A stretch of DNA of 64,000 nt from Verticiella sediminum (lineage in GTDB: Bacteria; Pseudomonadota; Gammaproteobacteria; Burkholderiales; Burkholderiaceae_B), in assembly GCF_007558815.1 (NCBI RefSeq), contig NZ_VLTJ01000039.1, positions 434,001 through 498,000 of the forward strand, given 5' to 3'. The position numbers were made by a program, and so were the translations under genes. Below are positions 53,966 through 64,000 of this stretch, piece by piece (position 1 is the stretch's first letter; each line of letters opens with the position of its first letter). Below the pieces are notes generated by a model. That model had not been told where the DNA came from. It was given only the letters and a program-made list of their open reading frames with translations, and did no database searches.

Positions 53966-55063
53966 ATGTCCGGCAGCACCCTAGGCAAGCTCTTCTGCGT
54001 CACCAACTTCGGCGAATCGCACGGCCCGGCGATCGGGTGTGTCATCGACGGCTGCCCGCCCGGTATGGCCCTGGACGTGGCCGACATCCAGCGCGAGCTC
54101 GATCGCCGCCGTCCGGGCACGTCGCGCCACGTCACGCAGCGCCAGGAGCCCGATGCGGTCGAGATCCTGTCCGGCATCTACGAAGGCAAGACCACCGGCA
54201 CGCCGATCGCGCTGCTCATCCGCAACCAGGATGCGCGCAGCAAGGACTACAGCAACATTGCCCGCACGTTCCGCCCGGGTCATGCGGACTATGCCTACTG
54301 GCACAAGTACGGCATCCGCGACCCGCGCGGCGGCGGCCGTTCGTCGGCGCGCCTGACCGCGCCCACCGTGGCTGCCGGGGCGCTCGCCCGCAAGTGGCTG
54401 GCCGAGCGCTATGGCGTGCGCATCCGCGGCTGCATGACCCAGCTCGGCGACGTCGCCATTCCCTTCGAGGATTGGCGCCACGTCGGCGAGAACGCCTTTT
54501 TCGCAGCGAACGCCAGCATCATTCCCCAGCTCGAGTCCTATATGGACGCGCTGCGCAAGAGCGGCGATTCGGTCGGCGCGCGCATCCACGTCGAGGCCGA
54601 AGGCCTGCCGCCCGGCTGGGGCGAACCCCTCTACGATCGCCTGGACGCGGACCTCGCGCACGCCATGATGGGCCTGAACGCCGTCAAGGGTGTGGAGATC
54701 GGCGCCGGCATGCTGAGCGTCTCCCAGCGCGGCAGCGAGCACGGCGACGAGATCACGCCTGCCGGTTTCCTGTCGAACAACGCGGGCGGCATCCTGGGCG
54801 GCATCTCCAGCGGCCAGCCGGTGACGGTGAGCCTGGCGATCAAGCCCACCTCCAGCATCCGCACGCCGCGCCAGTCGGTCGACCTGGACGGCGCGCCGGT
54901 CACCGTCGAGACCCACGGCCGGCATGATCCCTGCGTCGGCATCCGCGCCACGCCGATCGCCGAGGCGCTGCTCGCCCTGGTGCTGATGGATCACGCGTTG
55001 CGCCACCGTGCGCAGTGCGGCGACGTCCAGGTGCCGGGCCGCGTGCCCGGCAGCGTGGCCTGA
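53966..55063 (+). CDS. aroC: chorismate synthase
   Basis: FMN-dependent last step of the shikimate pathway. The 365 residues start [24 protein letters not shown] with the family's [49 protein letters not shown] and [18 protein letters not shown] (FMN region) follow, then [20 protein letters not shown]. Length is typical. The M48 protease gene begins 20 bases downstream. Confidence 0.96.
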   Translation: MSGSTLGKLFCVTNFGESHGPAIGCVIDGCPPGMALDVADIQRELDRRRPGTSRHVTQRQEPDAVEILSGIYEGKTTGTPIALLIRNQDARSKDYSNIARTFRPGHADYAYWHKYGIRDPRGGGRSSARLTAPTVAAGALARKWLAERYGVRIRGCMTQLGDVAIPFEDWRHVGENAFFAANASIIPQLESYMDALRKSGDSVGARIHVEAEGLPPGWGEPLYDRLDADLAHAMMGLNAVKGVEIGAGMLSVSQRGSEHGDEITPAGFLSNNAGGILGGISSGQPVTVSLAIKPTSSIRTPRQSVDLDGAPVTVETHGRHDPCVGIRATPIAEALLALVLMDHALRHRAQCGDVQVPGRVPGSVA

Positions 55064-55083
55064 GCATAGTGAAGGAGATGATG

Positions 55084-55905
55084 ATGGTGTTGCGAGCCGG
55101 TATCCGTATGCTTGCGCCCTTGGCGCTCGTGAGCGCAGTGGGTTGCGCGGCGGTCCAGACCACCAGCAGCGGCGAGGTGGGCATTGAACGCAAGCAGTAC
55201 ATGAGCGCTCTGGTGTCCGAGGCGCAGGTCGAGCAGGCTGCGGCGCAGCAGTACGCCGAGACCCTGCAGGAGGCGCGCACCAAGGGCGAGCTCAATCGGG
55301 ACACGGCGCTGCTCACCCGCGTGCAGGGCATCGCCAAGCGGGTCATCGCGCAGGTGCCCGCGTTCCGCGCCGACGCAGCGAACTGGCAGTGGCAGGTCAA
55401 CGTGATCGACAGCGACGAGGTCAACGCCTGGTGCATGCCGGGCGGCCGGATCGCGGTCTATACCGGGTTGGTCAAGACGGTCACACCGACCGACGACGAG
55501 CTTGCCGCCGTGATCGGCCACGAAATCGCCCATGCGCTGCGCGAGCACACGCGCGAGCAGATGTCGCAGCAGATGGCCGCCAACCTGGGGCTGTCGGTGC
55601 TCGGCGCTGTCACCGGCAGCCAGGCCACGGCCGACCTGGGCAACACGCTGTCGACCGTGATGTTCACCCTGCCCAACAGCCGCCAGGCGGAAACCGAGGC
55701 CGATGCCATCGGCCTGGAGCTGGCGGCGCGCGCGGGCTACGATCCGCGGGCCGCGGCCACGCTCTGGCAGAAGATGGCGGCGCTGGGCGGCGGCCAGGTC
55801 GAGTTCCTCTCCACCCACCCCTCGCCGGCGAGCCGGATCGCGGACCTGCAGCAGCGCGCCGAGCGCCTGATGCCCGTCTACCAGCAGGCGAAGGCGACGC
55901 GCTGA
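55084..55905 (+). CDS. M48-family metalloprotease, lipoprotein
   Basis: Zinc protease anchored in the envelope. Three ATGs stand in a row (55078, 55081, 55084); AAGGAG at 55072-55077 fits the last best, giving 273 residues. A lipoprotein signal ends in a lipobox (LVSAVGC, Cys near residue 20). The zinc site is ELAAVIGHEIAHALREHTREQ (HExxH), with the third ligand Glu in RQAETEADAIGLELAARAGYDP. The layout matches BepA/LoiP-like periplasmic quality-control proteases. Confidence 0.9.
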   Translation: MVLRAGIRMLAPLALVSAVGCAAVQTTSSGEVGIERKQYMSALVSEAQVEQAAAQQYAETLQEARTKGELNRDTALLTRVQGIAKRVIAQVPAFRADAANWQWQVNVIDSDEVNAWCMPGGRIAVYTGLVKTVTPTDDELAAVIGHEIAHALREHTREQMSQQMAANLGLSVLGAVTGSQATADLGNTLSTVMFTLPNSRQAETEADAIGLELAARAGYDPRAAATLWQKMAALGGGQVEFLSTHPSPASRIADLQQRAERLMPVYQQAKATR

Positions 55906-56029
55906 GCACGTCGACCCAGCGCTGGCCGCGTCGTATCATGGCGGCGGACGAGGCGGCGCCAGGCCGCAGCGCCCGGCCGTCGACGCGCTACGCGCGCGGC
56001 CGCTTCAATCAACGCATAGGATTTGATTC

Positions 56030-56380
56030 ATGAAGATCGAGCGACTCGGCGCAGGCAAGCGCATGTCCGAAGTGGTGGTGTTCAACAACGTAGCCTATCT
56101 GGCCGGCCAGGTGCCCGAGGATGGCACGCTGGACATCGCGGGCCAGACGCGTCAGGTGCTGGACGCGATCGACAAGCTGCTTGCCGAAGCGGGCACCGAC
56201 AAGACCAAGCTGCTCTCCACGCAGATCTTCCTGGCCGACATGGGCGATTTCGCCGGCATGAACAGCGTCTGGGACGCCTGGGTCGCCCAGGGCAACACGC
56301 CTGCCCGCGCCACCGTCGAGGCCAAGCTCGCCAATCCCGCCTTCAAGGTCGAGATCGTCGTCACCGCGGCGATCGTCTGA
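56030..56380 (+). CDS. RidA/YjgF-family protein
   Basis: Small trimeric protein of 116 residues related to the enamine/imine deaminase RidA. VVVFNNVAYLAGQVPED, GQTRQVLDAIDKLLAEAGTDKTKLLSTQIFLADM and the C-terminal PARATVEAKLANPAFKVEIVVTAAIV match. The catalytic Arg of RidA is present in PARATVE; a YoaB-like subgroup is possible. Stands alone, convergent with the flavodoxin-like gene. Confidence 0.88.
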   Translation: MKIERLGAGKRMSEVVVFNNVAYLAGQVPEDGTLDIAGQTRQVLDAIDKLLAEAGTDKTKLLSTQIFLADMGDFAGMNSVWDAWVAQGNTPARATVEAKLANPAFKVEIVVTAAIV

Positions 56381-56430
56381 GCCGGCGCGCGCCGCCCGCG
56401 CGGCGTCTTCCTTCGCAGGTGGTGCGGCTG

Positions 56431-56946
56431 CTACAGCAGCAGGCCGGCGGCCAGCGTGCCGCCGATCTCCCCGCATTGCGCGAGCACGTCCGGCGCAACG
56501 GTCTTGGGCGCGAGGATCGCCTCGGGTGTCTGGGCGCCGTTGCGATACACGAAGGGCGGGGCGGCTGCGCGCAGCCGCCAGCCACTGGCGATGCGCTCGA
56601 CCTGCCGGCGCGCGCCTTCACCGTCGGTGCCGGCGGCGATCATCACCGCGTAGGCACGCCCGGCGATGGCGTCCAGTACCGCGTAGTAGTTTCGATCGAA
56701 GAACGCTTTCATCTCGCCGCTCAGCGTGGCCAGGTTCTCCGGCGCACAGAAGAGATAGGCGTCGGCCTCCAGCAGGCTGTCCGCCTGCACCTCGTCGGCA
56801 GCCAGCAGATGCACGTCCAGCGCCTCGTCCATGGCGTCGGCGGCCGCGTGCGCGCCGTCCGCGGCGGCCTGCGCCATCTGCCTGGCCGCGCCGGTGCGCG
56901 AATGCCACACGATGAGCAGGCGCGGCGAACGGGATTGGAGACTCAT
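56431..56946 (-). CDS. flavodoxin-like / NADPH-dependent FMN reductase family protein
   Basis: Flavoprotein fold of 171 residues. LLIVWHSRTGAARQMAQAAADGA is the phosphate-binding first loop (residues 10-32), and the second FMN loop lies in YLFCAPENLATLSGEMKAFFDR, typical of WrbA/flavodoxin-type proteins. The electron partner is unknown. Divergent from the DUF2157 operon; the 100-base gap contains the palindrome GTTAATTAAC (56957-56966). Confidence 0.82.
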   Translation of the reverse strand: MSLQSRSPRLLIVWHSRTGAARQMAQAAADGAHAAADAMDEALDVHLLAADEVQADSLLEADAYLFCAPENLATLSGEMKAFFDRNYYAVLDAIAGRAYAVMIAAGTDGEGARRQVERIASGWRLRAAAPPFVYRNGAQTPEAILAPKTVAPDVLAQCGEIGGTLAAGLLL

Positions 56947-57046
56947 GGCGTTCCGTGTTAATTAACCAGGAGCCGGCAGGGGGAGGTGGACTCCGCCTGG
57001 GCAAGTGCGGCATCGGCAATGCGCTGCCGCCCGTCGGGAGACAAGG

Positions 57047-58033
57047 TTGGACAGTTGGCAGTCATGGTACCAAAGCAGCCGCCAGCAGCGCGCGTTGCTG
57101 CGCTGGGCCGCGCAGGGGCACCTGGATGCCGCCGGGCTCCGGACGGCGCGGGCATGGGTGGGCGATCCTCCCGGCGCTGCCGACTGGCGACGCTTCTGGC
57201 TCGCCCTGTGCGGCTGGCTCGGCGTGTGTCTGATCGCCGCTGCCGCCGTGACCTTCTTCGCGGCGAACTGGTCGGCCATGGGCCGCTTTGCGCGGCTCGG
57301 TCTGGCCGAGGCGGCGCTCGTGCTCGCCGCGGCGGTGGCCTTCTGCGCGGGGCGGCGCTGGCCGGTGCTCGCATCCCTCGCGCTCTGGCTGGCTTGCGCC
57401 CTCATCGGTGTGCTGCTGGCTCTCATTGGCCAGGTCTACCAGTTGGGGGCCGATCCCTGGCAACTGTTCGTGCTCTGGGCCGCGCTGATGCTGCCCTGGA
57501 CGTTCGCCTCGCGCCAGGCCGCGACCTGGCTGCTGTTCGCCGCGGTCGCCGAGATCGGGCTCTGGCTGTGGGCCGACACGCATCTGCACGGCACGGTATT
57601 CGCCGTGGCGTTTGCCGCCGGCAATCTGCTCGGGCTCGCCGCGTGGGAGGTGGCCCGCGGGCGGCTGGCCTGGCTCGCGGGGCGCAACGCCGGTCCGCGC
57701 CTGATCGTGCTGGCCCTGCTCACCGGCGTCAGCGTACTGGCCTTGCCGAATTTCCTGGTCCGCGCGCATGGCGGCTGGAGCTGGCTGGTCTGGCTCGGCT
57801 GCTGCGGGGGGCTGCTGCTGTACTTTCTCCGTGCGCGCCGCGACCTCGTCATCCTTGCGCTCGTGCTGCTGAACGTGATCGTGATGGTGACCGTACACCT
57901 CGGCGTGCGCGTGCTGGACACCACCAGCGACGTGGTGGCCTCCGCCACCATGCTGGCGGTGCTGGTGCTGGCGCAGGCGGCCCTGGCGGCAAAGTGGCTG
58001 CGCAGCCTGGGCGGTAACGGGGCCGAGCCATGA
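57047..58033 (+). CDS. DUF2157 membrane protein
   Basis: Inner-membrane protein of unknown function. TTG at 57047 is chosen: GGGAG at 57036-57040 precedes it, and the product then starts (M)DSWQSWYQSSRQQRALLRWAAQGHLDAA, the DUF2157 opening; a GTG at 57005 is the alternative. The 328 residues have about ten helices after the soluble N-terminus. Its stop overlaps the DUF4401 start (ATGA). The three-gene set DUF2157/DUF4401/GDYXXLXY recurs in many proteobacteria. Confidence 0.82.
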   Translation: MDSWQSWYQSSRQQRALLRWAAQGHLDAAGLRTARAWVGDPPGAADWRRFWLALCGWLGVCLIAAAAVTFFAANWSAMGRFARLGLAEAALVLAAAVAFCAGRRWPVLASLALWLACALIGVLLALIGQVYQLGADPWQLFVLWAALMLPWTFASRQAATWLLFAAVAEIGLWLWADTHLHGTVFAVAFAAGNLLGLAAWEVARGRLAWLAGRNAGPRLIVLALLTGVSVLALPNFLVRAHGGWSWLVWLGCCGGLLLYFLRARRDLVILALVLLNVIVMVTVHLGVRVLDTTSDVVASATMLAVLVLAQAALAAKWLRSLGGNGAEP

Positions 58034-59129
58034 GCGGTCCGGCCGACAGCGGGCATCTGCGCGAGGCGCTCCAGGCCCGGGGGTGGTGGCACGGCGCTGC
58101 GCCCGAGGGCGAGGTTGCGTGGTACGTGCGCCTGGTGCAGGGTGTGGCTGCGTGGCTGGCCGCGTGCCTGCTGCTGCCGCTCTTCGCCCTGATCTTCAAC
58201 GACGTGCTGGGTGAGCCGCAGACCGCCCTGGGGCTTGCCGTGGGCGGTTGCGTCGTCGGCTGCGCGCTCATGCGCGCCGGCCGCGGCGGTGTGTTCGTGC
58301 CGCAGCTCGGGACGGCGGTGGTCCTTGCGGGGCTGGCGGTGGCCGTGGGTACCTTGTGGGATGATGCCTGGGGCTGGTGGGCCGTGGCGGCCTTGGCCCT
58401 GGCCAGCTACGTCGCCGGCCCGGTCTACGTGAACCGCCTGCTGTGCGGCCTGGTTTTCGCGCTGGCCTTTCTGATGATCACCATGGCGGGCGAGCGTTTC
58501 ACCTGGGGCCTGCCCAACCTCGCCGCGGGTAGCGCCGCGCTGATGGTCTGCACCGCGCTGCTCTGGCGCAGCGAAGCCTGGCTGCCGCCGCGCTGGGCCG
58601 CCGGCCTGGAGCCGGCCGCCTGGGCCGCAACCTTCGCCAGCATAGTGGCGCTCTGGTTTTTCGACGGCCTGCCGGGCGGCATGGCGCCGGAGGAGTTCGC
58701 TGCGCTGTCCCGCGTGCGGCTGTGGGCGGGCGCTGCCGCCGGTGTGCTGCCCCTGCTCGCCTGGGTCGCCGTGACCTTCGTGCCCGAAGCCCGTTACGCA
58801 GCGCCGCCCGGCGCGCGCGCCCGGGTCGTGGTGGGTGCGATGCTGCTGCTGCTCATCCCCGTCTTCGTGACGGCACCGGGCATTGCCCTGGGCGTCACGC
58901 TGCTCGTGCTGGGTGTGGCGCATTCCCGGCTGGTGCTGATGGCGGTCGGGCTCGCCACGGTGCTGTCCTGCCTGGCCAGGTACTACTATCTGCTGCACCT
59001 GCCGCTGCTCGAAAAATCGGGCTGGCTGGCCGTGGCGGGATCGGTCGTGCTGGTCGCGGGCATGGTGCTGGCGCGCATCCCCTGGCGTGACGCCGCACGT
59101 TCGCCGCAGGGCAACGGGGAGGGCCGGCC

Positions 59130-59133
<4 letters not shown>
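58030..59133 (+). CDS. DUF4401 membrane protein
   Basis: Polytopic membrane protein of 367 residues and about ten helices. It begins LREALQARGWW and AWYVRLVQGVAAWLAACLLLPLF, the DUF4401 pattern, and has a soluble N-terminal 35 residues. Function unknown. Overlaps both neighbours by four bases, so the three proteins are made together and may form a complex (inference). Confidence 0.84.
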
Positions 59134-60084
<951 letters not shown>

Positions 60085-60303
60085 TTGCGAGCGGGCTCGG
60101 AGCCGCACGCCTTCGGCACGGCCCCGATGCGGTTCGATACCAGGTTTCTTGCGCCGGTCGGCCAGACGTCGGCCGGGGCCGGGCCTGCCCGCTGCGGGCA
60201 GGCCCACAGAACGCTGCGCGCCCGGCCCCATGCCGGGCGCATTCGCATTGTCCGCGGCGAAGCAGCCGAGACGCCCAAGAGCTTGCCTTGAGCCAGGCGA
60301 TCC

Positions 60304-62083
<1,780 letters not shown>

Positions 62084-62084
62084 T

Positions 62085-62097
62085 TATAATCGTCGGA
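62085..62097 (+). promoter_or_regulatory. -10 element directly before ftsK, suggesting a leaderless message
   Basis: A perfect TATAAT occupies 62085-62090 and the ATG begins at 62097. Transcription from this promoter would start at or within a base of the ATG. A convincing -35 is lacking (TTGCTC at 62055-62060 is too far). No ribosome site precedes the ATG. Confidence 0.5.
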
Positions 62098-64000
62098 TGG
62101 CTCGACCTGCATCCGCTTCCTCGCGCGCTTCGCGCAACACCCGCAACAATGCGCCCCCTGCGTCGGGGCTGCCTTCCCGTCTTTCCGCTCTGCTGCGCGA
62201 GGCGCGCTGGCTGGTGTTCGCGACGCTCGCCGCCTGGCTGGGGCTGGTGCTTGCCAGCTATCACCCGGCCGATCCCGGCTGGTCGCATGCGGCGGTGGTC
62301 GAGCGCATCCACAATCACGGCGGCAGGCTGGGCGCCTGGATGTCGGACATGCTGCTCTACCTCTTCGGCATGTCGGCCTGGTGGTGGGTGGTGCTGCTGC
62401 TGCACCGCGTGCGCGCGGGCTACCTGCGTCTGGTCGAGCTGCTCAGACACCCCGGCCAGCCGGAAGTTCTGCCCCGCGTGCGTTGGGAGCAGGCCGTGGG
62501 CTTCGTCCTGCTGCTGCTGGGCTCGGTCGGCATCGAGGCCTTGCGGCTGGGCTCCTATGGCCAGGATCTGCCCGCCGGCAGCGGCGGCGTGATCGGGCAG
62601 GCGCTGGCGGCCTATGTGCACCGCATGGTCGGTTTCACCGGCGGCACGCTCACCTTCCTGGTGATGCTGGCCGTGGGTCTGAGCCTGTTCTTCGGGTTTT
62701 CCTGGCTCGCCTTGTCCGAGCGCCTCGGGCGCCGCGGCGAGGCGCTGCTGGCCTGGATCACCCAGAGCTACGATGCCTGGCAGGATCGGCGCGCCGGCGT
62801 GCTGGCCCAGGCCGAGCGTACTGAGCAGGTGGTGGTCAAGCAGGAGAAGCTCACCCACGAGCAGCCGGTGCGCATCGAGCCGGCCATCACCGAAGTCGCG
62901 GCTTCCAAGCGGCAGAAGAAGGAGCGCGAGCGCGAACGCCAGCCCGAATTGTTCGTGAGCCCGCGCGACGGCACCAGCCTGCCCGCGCTCAGCCTGCTCG
63001 ACGAGCCGTCGGCCGCGCAGGAGATCATGCCGGCCGAGACGCTGGAGTTCACCTCGCGCCTCATCGAGAAAAAGCTGGCCGATTTCGGCGTCGAGGTCAC
63101 CGTCATAGCGGCGCAGCCCGGGCCGGTCATCACGCGCTACGAGATCGAACCGGCCGTCGGCGTCAAGGGCAGCCAGATCGTCAACCTCGCCAAGGACCTG
63201 GCGCGCGCGTTGAGCCTGGTGAGCATCCGGGTCGTCGAGACCATTCCAGGCAAGAACCTGATGGGCCTGGAGCTGCCCAATCCGCGCCGGCAGACGGTGC
63301 GCCTGTCCGAGATCCTGGGCTCGCAGGTCTATCACGCCAGCCATTCCGTGCTCACGCTGGCCCTGGGCAAGGACATCGCCGGCAACCCTTCCGTGGCCGA
63401 CCTGGCCAGGATGCCCCACCTGCTGGTGGCGGGCACCACCGGTTCTGGCAAGTCGGTGGGGATCAACGCCATGATCCTGTCCTTGCTCTACAAGGCCGAC
63501 GCCAGCGAAGTGCGTCTGATCCTGATCGACCCCAAGATGCTCGAAATGAGCGTCTACGAGGGCATTCCGCACCTGCTCGCACCGGTGGTCACGGACATGC
63601 GCCAGGCGGCCAACGCGCTGAACTGGTGCGTGGCCGAGATGGAGAAGCGCTACAAGCTCATGAGCAAGATGGGGGTGCGCAACCTGGCCGGCTACAACGT
63701 CAAGATCAACGATGCGATCAAGCGCGAGGAGCCCATCCCCAACCCGTTCTCGCTCACGCCGGACAATCCCGAGCCGTTGGGCACGCTGCCCATGATCGTG
63801 GTGGTCATCGACGAGCTTGCGGACCTCATGATGGTGGTCGGCAAGAAGATCGAGGAGCTGATCGCCCGGTTGGCGCAGAAAGCGCGCGCGGCGGGCATCC
63901 ACCTCGTGCTCGCCACTCAGCGTCCGAGCGTGGACGTGATCACCGGCCTCATCAAGGCCAACATCCCCACCCGCATCGCCTTCCAGGTGTCGTCCAAGAT
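62097..64000 (+). CDS. ftsK: DNA translocase FtsK (5' part, continues beyond the window)
   Basis: Septal DNA pump that clears the chromosome at division and activates XerCD. 634 residues are visible. The N-terminus has a Ser/Arg-rich start, then four membrane helices (about 38-55, 85-105, 130-150, 170-205). A short linker (about 215-310, with [11 protein letters not shown]) follows, then the motor: [21 protein letters not shown], Walker [15 protein letters not shown] (about 443-455), [21 protein letters not shown] and Walker [16 protein letters not shown]. The gamma domain lies outside. The short linker resembles SpoIIIE/SftA-like lengths more than E. coli FtsK, which is normal in betaproteobacteria. 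Confidence 0.93.
   Translation, partial: MARPASASSRASRNTRNNAPPASGLPSRLSALLREARWLVFATLAAWLGLVLASYHPADPGWSHAAVVERIHNHGGRLGAWMSDMLLYLFGMSAWWWVVLLLHRVRAGYLRLVELLRHPGQPEVLPRVRWEQAVGFVLLLLGSVGIEALRLGSYGQDLPAGSGGVIGQALAAYVHRMVGFTGGTLTFLVMLAVGLSLFFGFSWLALSERLGRRGEALLAWITQSYDAWQDRRAGVLAQAERTEQVVVKQEKLTHEQPVRIEPAITEVAASKRQKKERERERQPELFVSPRDGTSLPALSLLDEPSAAQEIMPAETLEFTSRLIEKKLADFGVEVTVIAAQPGPVITRYEIEPAVGVKGSQIVNLAKDLARALSLVSIRVVETIPGKNLMGLELPNPRRQTVRLSEILGSQVYHASHSVLTLALGKDIAGNPSVADLARMPHLLVAGTTGSGKSVGINAMILSLLYKADASEVRLILIDPKMLEMSVYEGIPHLLAPVVTDMRQAANALNWCVAEMEKRYKLMSKMGVRNLAGYNVKINDAIKREEPIPNPFSLTPDNPEPLGTLPMIVVVIDELADLMMVVGKKIEELIARLAQKARAAGIHLVLATQRPSVDVITGLIKANIPTRIAFQVSSK

Overview
The window is GC-rich, densely packed chromosomal DNA. 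Gene content and order (argG-argF-argD with a DUF3579 gene, exbB-exbD-lpxK-Trm112-kdsB-adk, smr-trxB/ftsK, glnB, RNase R beside tRNA-Leu) point to a betaproteobacterium of the Burkholderiales, most likely an Alcaligenaceae member close to Bordetella/Achromobacter. That placement is inferred from gene order and protein style; no rRNA is present. I saw no insertion sequence, prophage, integrase or CRISPR array.

Layout. 1-2.3 kb: a leuC-leuD pair coupled to a small upstream ORF. 2.4-5.1 kb: rpsT, then a QacA/SmvA-type efflux pump divergent from its TetR regulator. 5.2-7.9 kb: molybdate uptake and regulation (modE, modB, modA, modC) with a clear ModE box. 8-10.8 kb: an aromatic-type aldehyde dehydrogenase and an AcoR-like regulator that lacks the AAA+ domain. 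11-15 kb: tRNA-Leu(CAG), RNase R, an aldo/keto reductase. 15.3-18.1 kb: a TrpXYZ-type ABC importer. 18.2-24 kb: a secreted esterase and a stress island (Dps, HdeD, Zn-alcohol dehydrogenase, a small membrane protein) that contains two copies of an unrecognised ~75-residue protein. Each copy has the same promoter, three TAGGGT/ACCCTA operator sites and 3' hairpins. 24.2-35.3 kb: a formamide/short-amide locus (urtABCDE-like ABC importer, fmdA, fmdB) divergent from a 1136-residue fusion of an NCS1-type transporter to a hybrid histidine kinase, followed by an overlapping LuxR-type response regulator. 35.4-39.7 kb: arginine biosynthesis (argG, argF, argD) and DUF3579. 39.8-45 kb: ppc, a DUF2244 protein, murJ. 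45-50 kb: an SDR dehydrogenase, adk, and the overlapping exbB-exbD-lpxK-Trm112-kdsB operon. 50-55 kb: xseA, DUF192, a cold-shock protein, tRNA-Met, a universal stress protein, aroC. 55-64 kb: an M48 lipoprotein protease, RidA, a flavodoxin-like protein, a DUF2157/DUF4401/GDYXXLXY membrane operon, glnB, smr, trxB and the 5' part of ftsK, which runs off the window.

How the genes work together. The 24-35 kb locus can import, sense and hydrolyse short amides. The transporter-kinase and its response regulator sit divergent from the importer operon, and the shared intergenic region carries an inverted repeat that is a plausible target. The 19-24 kb island reads as a set of stationary-phase/stress genes with a duplicated, co-regulated small-protein cassette. 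This is the part of the window I can least explain from known families and the best candidate for something undescribed.
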